Shown: positions 1 to 9,440 of the stretch, in pieces
Layout of the letters: every line of letters starts with the position of its first letter
Position numbering within the stretch: the stretch's first letter is position 1
Source: JAGVJT01 sp964513205
Lineage (GTDB): Bacteria > Pseudomonadota > Gammaproteobacteria > Legionellales > Legionellaceae
Assembly (NCBI GenBank): GCA_964513205.1
Contig: CAZELP010000004.1
Location: forward strand, 66,183 to 130,182
Length of the DNA: 64,000 bases
Direction: 5' to 3'
Translations under genes and position numbers: made by a program
The notes under the pieces: model-generated
What the model saw: only the letters and a program-made list of their open reading frames with translations
Database searches by the model: none
Told to the model about the DNA's origin: nothing

Positions 1-388
1 TTATTTTCTACGTCAAAAACCAGAAAATAAACAAGTTGCAAGCCTACCCAATGCCCATGAGCGCGTATCGTTTCAACAACGTCCAACTCAAGCTGAGATT
101 AAACGCAATCAAGTGAATCGTTGGAGACGCTTAGAATATGCAATTAAACAATCGCTAAAAGGTTTACCTGTTATTGTATTATTTCATCACGATCATCTCA
201 TTTTACAAGATCAAGGTAACGATTTGAAAAGTGTCTGGCAAACCCTACAGGCATTGCAAAAAAAATACTCTTTCGCCATTGCGGTCGAAGGAGTAGCGGC
301 ACCAGACTCACCTCAGTTGCTTTGGATAAAAAATAAAGCAACAAACGCCAACCGTACTTGGACCCTGCGCGATGCAGTAAACTTCTAA
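1..388 (+). CDS. Hypothetical protein, C-terminal part (truncated by window start)
   Basis: The reading frame is open from base 2 to a TAA at 386-388, so the gene begins upstream of the window. A GTG at 113 could serve as a start, but the frame before it has no stop and reads like protein, so I treat it as an internal codon. The visible part is basic and polar at first, then has a hydrophobic strand (LPVIVLFHH) and an alpha/beta-like tail. I recognise no family. The next gene starts 10 bases later on the same strand, which suggests co-transcription. Confidence 0.55.
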   Translation, partial: YFLRQKPENKQVASLPNAHERVSFQQRPTQAEIKRNQVNRWRRLEYAIKQSLKGLPVIVLFHHDHLILQDQGNDLKSVWQTLQALQKKYSFAIAVEGVAAPDSPQLLWIKNKATNANRTWTLRDAVNF

Positions 389-398
389 TCGGAGCCTC

Positions 399-1916
399 AT
401 GAAAAAAATATGTAAAAATAATGGGGCCTATACTTTTTTGTCTAGAGTTCCCGTCACACATTCTTTTATTCGGCATGAAAAGGCCCGGCACGCGCTGTTG
501 TTGACGCTAGAAAAGAAAAATATGCTTTTTTTTTCTCATTATTTGCGTCTGTATGTGCAGACTTCCGTGGGCGAAGCATGTAATTTTATGCCACACTATC
601 AAAACCGAAACTTAAATGATCCAGCTCTTCATACAGAAGTACTCCTTCAAAATCGAGCGATTCCATTTTATCAAGTCCCAGCAACCGAAATGGCGACTCA
701 TTTTAAACAAAGAAAGACTCAAAACCTTGGCGCTCTTCTTTTTTTAAGTGCGCTTCTCGGCTTTCGTCTGCGTGATGGCAATTTATATTTAGTTCAAAGT
801 CCCTCGACTAAAAAATTCTACTTTACCCTGAAGCTTGAACCGTTTGATTTTCACGATCTCGTCTATCAAGATCAATCTAACTTTGAAGAAAAAATGCTCC
901 GTACCATACGTAATTTGTTCTCTAATACTCACCTCAACTGGTGGAGAGAAAGCGGGCTCATTATCAACAATAAAGAACCGCTTGACCTGAATCAAATACG
1001 TTATCAAGAAATTTTATTTAACGACATTTTTGAAACTGTTTTTCGATTCTCACTGATTCCGCTCCCATTCACCGAGTTAATTTTAAATTTCATTTACATG
1101 CCGCAGAAATCGAGTTGCGATGCATCAACACGAATTAGAGACAGGCTTTATAAATTTCAAAGAGAACAGCAAGGAGCTAATTTTCAACAAATGACAGAAT
1201 CATTTGACTATAAAAAACTTAAAATATTTTATTTAGATTGTCTAAATGATATTCGTCGCTTCTCTCTTTTTCCCATAGGCCAATTGAGTCGCAGCGTGGA
1301 TTATTTAGATTTTCAACGCATCGAGTGCATTTTTCTCGAATATGGGAGAATGATTGGATCTCTGAACAATATGCTATTCTTCTCTCAAAAAACATTAGTA
1401 GATGCATTTAACCAAACGATTCATATACCTGCTCACATCTTTTCGAGCGTTTTGCATAACCAACGACATTTTTTCTGGGAAATCCTAAATCATTATATCC
1501 AACTGATAATAAACAGCACTTTTGCAACGGATTGCATTATTGATTTTGATGAGCGCTTAAAATGTATATTGATAAAAAGCATCGAATTTAAACAATTGGA
1601 TATCACAAAAGCCATCCTTTTTTTATTCAACATCGATCTTCAAAATACCTTACTCACTTACAGAGTTGAAAAAAGCATTGCCATCAAAGTCGGATATCCG
1701 AGCTGGGAAAATCTATCTCTCATCGATATTTCGCGGACTGTTTCAAATCACGCGATTGAAAACGACCTTTCAATCTGCGAGCCAAGAGTTTCTGTTGAGC
1801 ATAAAGCAGAAGATTCACCGCAACTGATAGAAAATAGTTTTTTTTCTCCAGAAAAATCAATGGAGCAATCTCCTCCTGAGACAGGAAGCATATTTTGTAG
1901 CTGCATCATGGATTAA
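399..1916 (+). CDS. Unknown 505-aa protein with CaaX-like C-terminus
   Basis: I do not recognise this protein. The ATG at 399 is preceded by a GGAG ribosome site at about 391-394. There is no signal peptide and no convincing membrane segment. The sequence is rich in Phe, Leu, Asn and Arg, and the middle looks mostly helical. The last four residues are CIMD, with a second Cys two residues earlier (CSCIMD), which resembles a eukaryotic CaaX prenylation box, although Asp in the last position is unusual. It follows the truncated gene at 1-388 on the same strand and converges on nuoN. A secreted effector is possible but unproven; no known catalytic motif is visible. Confidence 0.7.
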   Translation: MKKICKNNGAYTFLSRVPVTHSFIRHEKARHALLLTLEKKNMLFFSHYLRLYVQTSVGEACNFMPHYQNRNLNDPALHTEVLLQNRAIPFYQVPATEMATHFKQRKTQNLGALLFLSALLGFRLRDGNLYLVQSPSTKKFYFTLKLEPFDFHDLVYQDQSNFEEKMLRTIRNLFSNTHLNWWRESGLIINNKEPLDLNQIRYQEILFNDIFETVFRFSLIPLPFTELILNFIYMPQKSSCDASTRIRDRLYKFQREQQGANFQQMTESFDYKKLKIFYLDCLNDIRRFSLFPIGQLSRSVDYLDFQRIECIFLEYGRMIGSLNNMLFFSQKTLVDAFNQTIHIPAHIFSSVLHNQRHFFWEILNHYIQLIINSTFATDCIIDFDERLKCILIKSIEFKQLDITKAILFLFNIDLQNTLLTYRVEKSIAIKVGYPSWENLSLIDISRTVSNHAIENDLSICEPRVSVEHKAEDSPQLIENSFFSPEKSMEQSPPETGSIFCSCIMD

Positions 1917-1941
1917 CGACAAGAATATGAAAACAGGGCTT

Positions 1942-1983
1942 GGGGGTTGTGCCCCCATTAGAGCTCTATATTAGTCACAACCC
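1942..1983. terminator. GC-rich hairpins between convergent genes
   Basis: Between the ends of the 505-aa gene (1916) and nuoN (2008) lie a perfect GGGGG-TTGTG-CCCCC hairpin (1942-1956) and an overlapping inverted repeat GGGTTGTG (1944-1951) / CACAACCC (1976-1983). No long T-run follows on either strand, so intrinsic termination is plausible from position but weakly supported. Confidence 0.35.
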
Positions 1984-2007
1984 TAGTGCCTCGTCTAGCG
2001 GATAATC

Positions 2008-3441
2008 CTATACTAAAACATTTAGACAGGCAGAAATCAGTGCTCCAGGGAAAATCCCCAAATACAACAATGCAAGACTATTTAAAGAAAAGACAAAATT
2101 CATGCCTTTTGATATGCGTACCCGAGTATCCTGGATAGGTGCATCAAAATACATGACTTTAATCACACGAAGATAATAGTAAGCCCCTATCACAGCGAAA
2201 ATTAAAGCCAACGCAGCAACCCAAACAAATTGAGTATCAACTAGAGCTTTAAGAATAAATAGCTTTGTAAAAAAGCCAACGGTAGGCGGAACTCCTGCCA
2301 TAGAGAACAAAACAATCATCATCAGAAATGCAAGCCAAGGATTGCGACGATTTAGGCCTTTTAGATCGTCAATCTCAGAAGCCTCAAATCCTTGTCGTGA
2401 CAATACCGCAAGAAGACCAAAACCTGCGATCGCCATTAAAGCATAAATTACAACGTAATAAAGAGACGCACTATATCCTGCTGGAGTGCCAACAAAAATT
2501 CCCAAAAGCACATAGCCCATGTGAGAAATAGCAGAATACGCAAAAAGACGTTTTAAATTTGTTTGTGCAATCGCCAGCACATTACCAAGACCAGCAGAGA
2601 AAAGAGCAAGTAAAAGTAACATTGTTTGCCAAGTTTCCGTCAAGTCGACAAAAACAACACTGAGTAAACGGATCAACAATACCACAACGGCAATCTTTGG
2701 TGCTGAACTCACCAAAAGCACTGTCGGTAAAGGTGCGCCTTCATACACATCTGGTGCCCACATGTGGAAAGGAATTAGCGCCAATTTAAAAGCCAATCCC
2801 GCTAAAATAAACACGAGTGAAAATGCAATTAGCGCATGATAAGGGGTGGCCTGTTGTTGAATTGCGGTATGAATAGCGGCAAACTCCAACTGCCCTGTTG
2901 CACTGTAAAGCAAGGAAATGCCATAAAGCAATAGACCAGATGCAATACCACCCATGACAAAGTACTTCAAAGCGGCTTCAGCACCTCTTCCATCTGTTCT
3001 TTGCATTGCACAAAGCGCATATAGAGGGAGAGATAAAAGCTCTATACTCAAATACATCATAAGAAGTGTATGTGATGACGCCAAAATCATCATGCCAGCG
3101 GTTGCCAACAACGTTAAAACATAAAAATCACCAGAAGGCATCTGCGCTCTGTACAAATAAGTTTTGGCATAGAAAAAAATAAATAAAACCGTTAGGACGA
3201 TGAAAATATTCATCAAAGCAGACAAATCATCGACAAGAAGAGCACCGTTTAAAATCAGATGAGAACCATAACCACTGTGTATAATGCTCAGGAGCAAGGT
3301 CCCTACTAATCCAAGACAAGCAACATAAAAAGGGACTTGTTTCGACGAAAAAAACAAGTCAGACAACAGTACCAAAATTGCCGTCAATAACACCAGCATT
3401 TGAGGAAAAGCGAAATGTAAATCAGAGAATAATACTGTCAT
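2008..3441 (-). CDS. nuoN: NADH-quinone oxidoreductase subunit N
   Basis: Membrane subunit of complex I, one of three antiporter-like proton-pumping subunits. The 477-aa protein is almost wholly hydrophobic with about 14 membrane helices. It shows the Mrp-antiporter-type core: a buried Glu near residue 134 (IELLSLPLYAL), a Lys near 219 in LAFKLALIPFHMWAPDVYEG, and later KRLFAYSAISHMGY. Length is typical for NuoN. It is the last gene of the nuo cluster, 9 bases after nuoM, and it converges on the unknown gene ending at 1916. Confidence 0.97.
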   Translation of the reverse strand: MTVLFSDLHFAFPQMLVLLTAILVLLSDLFFSSKQVPFYVACLGLVGTLLLSIIHSGYGSHLILNGALLVDDLSALMNIFIVLTVLFIFFYAKTYLYRAQMPSGDFYVLTLLATAGMMILASSHTLLMMYLSIELLSLPLYALCAMQRTDGRGAEAALKYFVMGGIASGLLLYGISLLYSATGQLEFAAIHTAIQQQATPYHALIAFSLVFILAGLAFKLALIPFHMWAPDVYEGAPLPTVLLVSSAPKIAVVVLLIRLLSVVFVDLTETWQTMLLLLALFSAGLGNVLAIAQTNLKRLFAYSAISHMGYVLLGIFVGTPAGYSASLYYVVIYALMAIAGFGLLAVLSRQGFEASEIDDLKGLNRRNPWLAFLMMIVLFSMAGVPPTVGFFTKLFILKALVDTQFVWVAALALIFAVIGAYYYLRVIKVMYFDAPIQDTRVRISKGMNFVFSLNSLALLYLGIFPGALISACLNVLV

Positions 3442-3450
3442 GTTCGAACC

Positions 3451-4956
3451 TTACAATTTGGTTTTGCTCAGCAATACTAACGTATCACTTGTAGATTGAT
3501 GAATATAATGCAAGAAGGGCTCTGGATAAATACCCATCCCAATCACCATTGCGGCCAAAAGAACGTATGCCATTACTTCAGTCCACGACAAATCACGCAA
3601 TTGCGCAATCTGAGCCGACTTAGGTGCACCGAACATCACTCGTTTGACCATCCAAAGCGTATACGCTGCCCCAATAATTAACGTGGTGGCAGCCCAAAAC
3701 GCAATCCAAAATCCTGCTTTAATACTGCTTAAAATAATCATCCACTCCCCAACAAATCCGGATGTACCAGGGAGACCCGCATTTGCCATTGCAAATAGCA
3801 CAAAAAACGAAGCAAACAAAGGCATGGAATTGACAATACCACCCAATTCAGAAATTTGTCGTGTATGCATACGGTCATAGATGTATCCAACACCAGCAAA
3901 CATCGCACTGGAAACAAAAGCATGCGAGATCATGACAATAATGGCCCCCTCTAGCATCAATCCCGCACTTTTTAGGCCGGAATGCTCTGCAATTGCATAA
4001 ACAGCAAAACATCCAAGAGTGACAAAGCCCATGTGTGAAATTGAAGAATAGGCAATCAGCTTTTTCATGTCTTTTTGGGCAATTGCAATTAACCCAACGT
4101 AAACCACAGCAACCAAAGACAATGCAATCATAATCCAAGAATATGCACGACAAGCATCAGGAACAATGGGCAGCGCAAAACGAATGAAGCCATAAGCACC
4201 AAGCTTAAGTAAAATCGCCGCTAATACGATAGAGCCACCGGCTGGAGCCTCTGTATGCGCATCAGGCAACCAAGTGTGGACAGGAACCATTGGAATTTTA
4301 ATGGCAAATCCCAAAAAGAACGCTATAAAAATTAATGTTTGAGCGGTCATTCCGAGCTTTGTCGCATACATGGTCTCAATGTCAAAAGTACCGGTTAAAT
4401 GACCTAAATACAAAAAAGACGCCAACATCAAAACCGACCCAAGGAAAGTAAACAAGAAAAATTTGATAGCGGCATATACACGATTATCAGAACCCCATAT
4501 ACCGATGATGAGATACATTGGAATCAATGTTGCTTCCCAAAAGACATAAAAAACAATCGCGTCTAATGCACTGAAAACTCCAACCAACAAACCTTGCATG
4601 ATCAAAAAGGAGGCCATATATTGACCCACACGTTTTTGAATACTAGTCCAAGTCGCAAAAATAACCACTAGATTCGTAAAAATACTGAGTACAATAAGAA
4701 GAAGCGATAAACCATCAATACCAAGATGATAATGAATTCCTAAAGAAGACATCCATGGTATATCTTCAACATATTGCATGCCGGAGGCATGTACATCAAA
4801 GCCCTGAAACAAGGGATAACACAGACCTAATGACAAAAAAATTGTGAAGAGCGTCACATAACGCGCAACATTCGGATTTTTATCATCAGCACTTAGTAAA
4901 ACAAACGCTGCGCCTAAAATTGGCAACCAAATTAAAGCACTCAACAAATGATGCAT
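3451..4956 (-). CDS. nuoM: NADH-quinone oxidoreductase subunit M
   Basis: Antiporter-like proton-pumping subunit of complex I in the inner membrane. The protein has 501 aa and about 14 helices. Visible key residues are the buried Glu near 141 (FWEATLIPMYLIIG), Lys near 220 in AIKIPMVPVHTWLPDAHTEA, Lys near 251, and KKLIAYSSISHMGF in the broken-helix region. Length matches the E. coli subunit (about 509). It lies between nuoL (25-base gap) and nuoN (9-base gap), the standard order. Confidence 0.97.
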   Translation of the reverse strand: MHHLLSALIWLPILGAAFVLLSADDKNPNVARYVTLFTIFLSLGLCYPLFQGFDVHASGMQYVEDIPWMSSLGIHYHLGIDGLSLLLIVLSIFTNLVVIFATWTSIQKRVGQYMASFLIMQGLLVGVFSALDAIVFYVFWEATLIPMYLIIGIWGSDNRVYAAIKFFLFTFLGSVLMLASFLYLGHLTGTFDIETMYATKLGMTAQTLIFIAFFLGFAIKIPMVPVHTWLPDAHTEAPAGGSIVLAAILLKLGAYGFIRFALPIVPDACRAYSWIMIALSLVAVVYVGLIAIAQKDMKKLIAYSSISHMGFVTLGCFAVYAIAEHSGLKSAGLMLEGAIIVMISHAFVSSAMFAGVGYIYDRMHTRQISELGGIVNSMPLFASFFVLFAMANAGLPGTSGFVGEWMIILSSIKAGFWIAFWAATTLIIGAAYTLWMVKRVMFGAPKSAQIAQLRDLSWTEVMAYVLLAAMVIGMGIYPEPFLHYIHQSTSDTLVLLSKTKL

Positions 4957-4981
4957 ATTTCACCTTCAGTATGGATGGGCA

Positions 4982-6952
4982 TCAACCCAACACGATCCAG
5001 CATAAGAACCCAAACAACCCCAAAACCATGACAGCGACATACTGATACAGAAAACCGTTCTGTATGACACGTGTGGTTTTTGCAAGCCATCGAACAAGCT
5101 TTCCTGAACCATTTACAAAAAAGCCATCAATCAGCCCTTGATCCGTCACCGCATAGAAAAACTCCCCCAAACGACGACTACCTCGGACAAAAAAACGGTC
5201 GTTAAAAGCATCAAAGCCGTATTTGTTCAAGAGAAGACGATAAACTAAACGGAATTGAGTCGCCAAACGTTCAGGGATAGAAGGCATTGCGATGTAGCAA
5301 ACAAAAGCGATTAAAATACCCAAACCTGTTATCCAAAAAATGGGTGAGTGGAATGCATGTAAGGCACTATGCAAAGGAGAGGAAATTTCGTGCGCCATTT
5401 CGCTTAAGACATCGTACTGTTTCATGACAAAAAGAGAAGGTGCAAGCATCGTGGTCTTATCAAACATCATGGGCATGTATAGCACGTAACCAATTACAAC
5501 AGAAGGAATCGCCAAAAGCACTAACGGCAACCAGACAACCCAGGGAGACTCATGTACATGAGACCATGCATGCTCATCTGAACGAAATTTTCCGTGGAAT
5601 GTCATAAAGAAAGCACGGAATGTATAAAGAGCAGTGAAAAGAGCACCCAATGCAACACAGAAATAAGCGTAGCCACTGCCAGGAAGCGTAGACAATTTTG
5701 CCGCTTCAATGATGGTTTCTTTGGAATAAAAACCTGCAAACGGAGGTAACGCACACAGAGCAAGGCTACCAATCAAAAAAGTCACATAGGTGATTGGCAT
5801 CTTACGCCACAATCCACCCATCTTGCGCATGTCTTGTTCATGATGCATCCCAATAATAACGGAACCCGCTCCTAAGAATAGCAACGCCTTGAAGCACGCA
5901 TGTGTCAGAAGATGAAAAATCCCCGCACTAAAGGCAGATGCGCCCATGGCCACCATCATATATCCCAATTGAGATAAAGTTGAATATGCAACAACTCGCT
6001 TAATGTCATTCATGACCAAAGCGAGGATACCAGTAAATAGAGCGCCCGTTGCACCGATCACTAAAATAAAGCTCAAAGCAGTCTCGGAATACTCAATCAA
6101 TGGAGAAATTCGGGCGACCATAAAGACACCAGCCGTCACCATGGTTGCGGCATGGATAAGGGCTGAAATCGGCGTAGGGCCTTCCATCGACTCAGGCAAC
6201 CAAACATGAAGTGGGACTTGAGCCGATTTCCCCATCGCGCCAACAAAAAGTAGAATGCAAATTACTGTAACTAAAGACCAATTGTTTCCAGAAAATAAAG
6301 CGATTGTTTCATGTGAAAGCGCTGCAGATTGTTTGAAAACAGCGACATAATCCAAGGAACCCGTATAAGCAAAAATCAATCCAATACCTAGAATAAATCC
6401 AAAGTCACCGACTCGGTTTACCAAAAATGCTTTTAAACTGCCTGAAATAGCCGAGTCTTTTTGATACCAAAATCCAATTAATAGATAGGAAACCAAACCC
6501 ACGCCTTCCCAGCCGAAGAAAAGCTGCAAGAAATTGTTCCCCGTAACAAGCATGAGCATCATGAACGTGAACAATGAAATATAACTAAAGAAGCGCTGAT
6601 ACCCATCATCCTCCGCCATGTATCCGATGCTATAAATATGCACCAACAAAGAAACGAAAGTGACAACCACCATCATTAGAGAAGAAAGCGGATCAATTAA
6701 AAAACCAATTTGAAAGACGTAGTGAAACAAAGAGCCGCCATCACCCCAAGTATAAAGGACTGTGTTCAGTGTTTGACCCTTTAGAAAAACAGCATCAGCG
6801 ACATAAAGCGATAACATAAAAGAAACGAAAACACCGGCGATGGTGACCGTATGAGCGCCAGCACGTCCTAACTGTTTTCGGCCAAAACCAGCCAGCATAC
6901 TCGCCAACAGAGGTAGAAAAACGATCATGAAGCAAGATTGTAGTATACTCAC
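4982..6952 (-). CDS. nuoL: NADH-quinone oxidoreductase subunit L
   Basis: Distal proton-pumping subunit of complex I. The protein has 656 aa, longer than NuoM and NuoN because of the C-terminal lateral helix and its anchor, as expected for NuoL. Conserved features are the buried Glu near 149 (FFGWEGVGLVSYLLIGFWY), Lys near 242 (MGKSAQVPLHVWLPESMEGP) and KRVVAYSTLSQLGYM. The final 130 residues contain the long amphipathic part and a last membrane helix. It starts 4 bases after the nuoK stop. Confidence 0.97.
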   Translation of the reverse strand: MSILQSCFMIVFLPLLASMLAGFGRKQLGRAGAHTVTIAGVFVSFMLSLYVADAVFLKGQTLNTVLYTWGDGGSLFHYVFQIGFLIDPLSSLMMVVVTFVSLLVHIYSIGYMAEDDGYQRFFSYISLFTFMMLMLVTGNNFLQLFFGWEGVGLVSYLLIGFWYQKDSAISGSLKAFLVNRVGDFGFILGIGLIFAYTGSLDYVAVFKQSAALSHETIALFSGNNWSLVTVICILLFVGAMGKSAQVPLHVWLPESMEGPTPISALIHAATMVTAGVFMVARISPLIEYSETALSFILVIGATGALFTGILALVMNDIKRVVAYSTLSQLGYMMVAMGASAFSAGIFHLLTHACFKALLFLGAGSVIIGMHHEQDMRKMGGLWRKMPITYVTFLIGSLALCALPPFAGFYSKETIIEAAKLSTLPGSGYAYFCVALGALFTALYTFRAFFMTFHGKFRSDEHAWSHVHESPWVVWLPLVLLAIPSVVIGYVLYMPMMFDKTTMLAPSLFVMKQYDVLSEMAHEISSPLHSALHAFHSPIFWITGLGILIAFVCYIAMPSIPERLATQFRLVYRLLLNKYGFDAFNDRFFVRGSRRLGEFFYAVTDQGLIDGFFVNGSGKLVRWLAKTTRVIQNGFLYQYVAVMVLGLFGFLCWIVLG

Positions 6953-6956
6953 GCGA

Positions 6957-7262
6957 TTACCCTTTTAATTGAGCCATTTGTTTTACGTCGATTGTACCTC
7001 GGTTACGGTATAGTAAGAGTACAATCGCAAGTCCAATCGCAGCCTCAGCCGCAGCAACAGTCAAAATAAAGAAGACAAAAACTTCACCGACATGACCGCC
7101 ATAGTAATGGGAAAAAGCCACAAAGTTTGTATTCACAGCCAGAAGCATCAGTTCAATACAAACCAACAGTAAAATCACATTTTGGCGATTCAATAAAATG
7201 CCGGCCATGCTTAAGCCAAACAATATTGAACCAAGAATTAGATAGTAACTCATTGGAATCAT
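6957..7262 (-). CDS. nuoK: NADH-quinone oxidoreductase subunit K
   Basis: Small three-helix membrane subunit of complex I (101 aa, usual length about 100), part of the E-channel that couples quinone reduction to proton pumping. The two essential buried acidic residues are present: Glu near 37 (CIELMLLAVN) and Glu near 73 (AAAEAAIGLAIVLL). The MIP start matches the family. It lies between nuoJ and nuoL with gaps of 12 and 4 bases. Confidence 0.96.
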   Translation of the reverse strand: MIPMSYYLILGSILFGLSMAGILLNRQNVILLLVCIELMLLAVNTNFVAFSHYYGGHVGEVFVFFILTVAAAEAAIGLAIVLLLYRNRGTIDVKQMAQLKG

Positions 7263-7274
7263 GTGGTTATCCTC

Positions 7275-7874
7275 TTATTTTTCTGCTTTCATTGCTTGCA
7301 AGCTGACGCACTCTTCGGGACGAGTCATGAGCTGCTTTCTTAAATCCTGACGCTTTGAACGAATCGGTCCACGATGCACAAGTGTGATCGATGCGACAAT
7401 CGCCACCAATAAGAGAACCGCCGCTATTTCAAAAGCAGCCAGATAATCGGTATAAAGAATCAAGCCCAAAGCCTCTGTATTTGAAGGTGTCGTACTCACC
7501 GCAGCAGCAATTGTCTCGACAGAAAAAGCCTGCCAAGGAATCACCTTATATAGTAAAGCAACAAGAACAGCCGTAATGACCAATGACAAAGGCAAATAGC
7601 GCCACTTTTTAGTGGATACCGTCTCTTTTTCAACATTCAGCATCATCACCACAAACAAGAACAGTGTCATGACAGCGCCTACGTAAACAAGCACCAAAAT
7701 TAAGGCAAGAAACTCAGCATTTACCATCAACCAAAGCGCCGCACTTCCCAAAAAAGAAACCACAAGGAAAAGAACAGCACGCACAGGATTATTTTGCATG
7801 ATAACCATGAGTGATGAAAGAACCACAAGGCCTGCAAAAACAAAAAACAATACTTCTTGTAATGTAATTGGCAT
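7275..7874 (-). CDS. nuoJ: NADH-quinone oxidoreductase subunit J
   Basis: Five-helix membrane subunit of complex I (199 aa). The family signature is visible in the first half: NPVRAVLFLVVSFLGSAALW followed by ALILVLVYVGAVMTLFLFVVMMLN, containing the pi-bulge helix region of the proton channel. A polar tail rich in Arg and Lys follows the last helix. It sits 10 bases downstream of nuoI and 12 upstream of nuoK. Confidence 0.96.
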   Translation of the reverse strand: MPITLQEVLFFVFAGLVVLSSLMVIMQNNPVRAVLFLVVSFLGSAALWLMVNAEFLALILVLVYVGAVMTLFLFVVMMLNVEKETVSTKKWRYLPLSLVITAVLVALLYKVIPWQAFSVETIAAAVSTTPSNTEALGLILYTDYLAAFEIAAVLLLVAIVASITLVHRGPIRSKRQDLRKQLMTRPEECVSLQAMKAEK

Positions 7875-7884
7875 ATACCCCTCT

Positions 7885-8397
7885 TTAACGATATTTTGCG
7901 TCAGCTAACCGATCGGCCGCGAGACGCGATTCAAATTGATCACCCAATGCCAACAACTTCTCTTTGGTCATGATGTTTTGACCGCGTGATTGTACATGAT
8001 AATGTTGCACAGGCGTCACTACAATTGAATCAACAGGACAAGATTCTTCACACAAACCACAATTGATGCATTTAAAAATATCAATATCATAACGCGTTGT
8101 GCGACGAGAACCATCATCTCTAGGTTCAGACTCAATGGTGATGGCCAATGCAGGACAAACAGCTTCACAAAGTTTGCAAGCAATACAACGCTCTTCTCCA
8201 TTGGGATAACGTCTGAGTGCCAATAACCCTCTAAAACGAGGAGAAATGGGAGTTTGTTCTTCAGGAAATTGGACCGTAATTTTCTTTTTAAAGAAATATC
8301 GACCCGTTAATTTTAAACCTGAAAACAATTCCAGCAGTAAGAAGCTACGCAAATAATGCTGTATGTATCGATAAAATTTTGTCATGCTCTTGCTCAT
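7885..8397 (-). CDS. nuoI: NADH-quinone oxidoreductase subunit I (two 4Fe-4S clusters)
   Basis: Peripheral-arm subunit of complex I that carries clusters N6a and N6b, passing electrons towards the quinone site. The 170-aa protein has two ferredoxin-type motifs: CIACKLCEAVCP near residues 75-86 and CINCGLCEESCP near 114-125. The N-terminal amphipathic segment anchors it to the membrane arm. A second Met at residue 5 (start 8385) could be the true start. It lies 8 bases after nuoH. Confidence 0.97.
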   Translation of the reverse strand: MSKSMTKFYRYIQHYLRSFLLLELFSGLKLTGRYFFKKKITVQFPEEQTPISPRFRGLLALRRYPNGEERCIACKLCEAVCPALAITIESEPRDDGSRRTTRYDIDIFKCINCGLCEESCPVDSIVVTPVQHYHVQSRGQNIMTKEKLLALGDQFESRLAADRLADAKYR

Positions 8398-8405
8398 TTA
8401 ATTCA

Positions 8406-9428
8406 TCAAAACCATGGTTTCACATGTGTCAGAACCATTCCCGCTGTCACGATAATCCAAACAATTGTCACAGGAATAAGAACTTTCCATCCCAAACGCA
8501 TCAACTGATCATAGCGATAACGTGGAAAAGTGGCTCTTACCCACAAGTACACAAATAAGAAAAAAGACATTTTGGCTAAAAACCAGACCGGTCCAGGCAC
8601 AAAATAGAAGAAATCACCAAGAACAGGAATACCATCAAAAGGAGACAACCATCCGCCTAAAAACAAAAGAGACAGCAAGGCAGAAATTAAAATCATGCTG
8701 GCATATTCAGCCAAAAAGAACAAAGCAAAACCAATACCAGAATATTCGACATGGAAACCGGCTACGATCTCTGATTCACCTTCAGCCATATCAAACGGCG
8801 CTCGATTCGTTTCTGCAATTCCGGCAATCCAAAAGACAAAAAACAAAGGCAGCAACGGAACGCACCACCAATGTAAAATTCCACCTTCTTGCGAATGAAC
8901 AATTTCTGACAAATTCATACTGCTAGACGCTAATAATACACCAACCAAAGCAAAGCCCATGGCGATCTCATAGGAAATCGTCTGTGCTGCGCTGCGCAAA
9001 GCCCCTAGCATCGCGTATTTTGAGTTAGAGGCCCAGCCTGCAATCAAAACACCATAAACACCAATGGAACTCATCGCAAATAGATAAAGCACGCCCGCAT
9101 TGATGTTGGCAAGAACCAAGCCATCTGCAAACGGAATAGCTGCCCAACCGGCCAAAGCTGGCGTTAATGCAAATAAAGGTGCAATCACAAAAAGATAACG
9201 ATTCGAGCGTGTTGGAACGATAATTTCTTTTGTGATCAGTTTAATCAAATCGGCAATAGGCTGGAGCAATCCTCTAAAACCAACACGGTTAGGACCAATA
9301 CGCACCTGAATATAACCAATCACTTTACGCTCAGCATAAATCAAATACGCGACTGTCAACAAAAGAGGGAGGACAATCACTACAATTTTAATGACCATCC
9401 AAAGCAATAGGCTAATGTCATGAAGCAT
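8406..9428 (-). CDS. nuoH: NADH-quinone oxidoreductase subunit H
   Basis: Membrane subunit at the junction of the two arms of complex I, forming much of the quinone chamber. The 340-aa protein has eight or so helices and the conserved IGPNRVGFRGLLQPIADLIK and AETNRAPFDMAEGESEIVAG segments, the latter carrying the acidic loop residues. Length is typical (about 325-350). It starts 12 bases after nuoG. Confidence 0.97.
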   Translation of the reverse strand: MLHDISLLLWMVIKIVVIVLPLLLTVAYLIYAERKVIGYIQVRIGPNRVGFRGLLQPIADLIKLITKEIIVPTRSNRYLFVIAPLFALTPALAGWAAIPFADGLVLANINAGVLYLFAMSSIGVYGVLIAGWASNSKYAMLGALRSAAQTISYEIAMGFALVGVLLASSSMNLSEIVHSQEGGILHWWCVPLLPLFFVFWIAGIAETNRAPFDMAEGESEIVAGFHVEYSGIGFALFFLAEYASMILISALLSLLFLGGWLSPFDGIPVLGDFFYFVPGPVWFLAKMSFFLFVYLWVRATFPRYRYDQLMRLGWKVLIPVTIVWIIVTAGMVLTHVKPWF

Positions 9429-9440
9429 AGCGATACCTAA

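Noticed and set aside
198..491. 97-aa minus-strand open frame
   Set aside because: Antisense to two plus-strand genes, with no ribosome site or family similarity.
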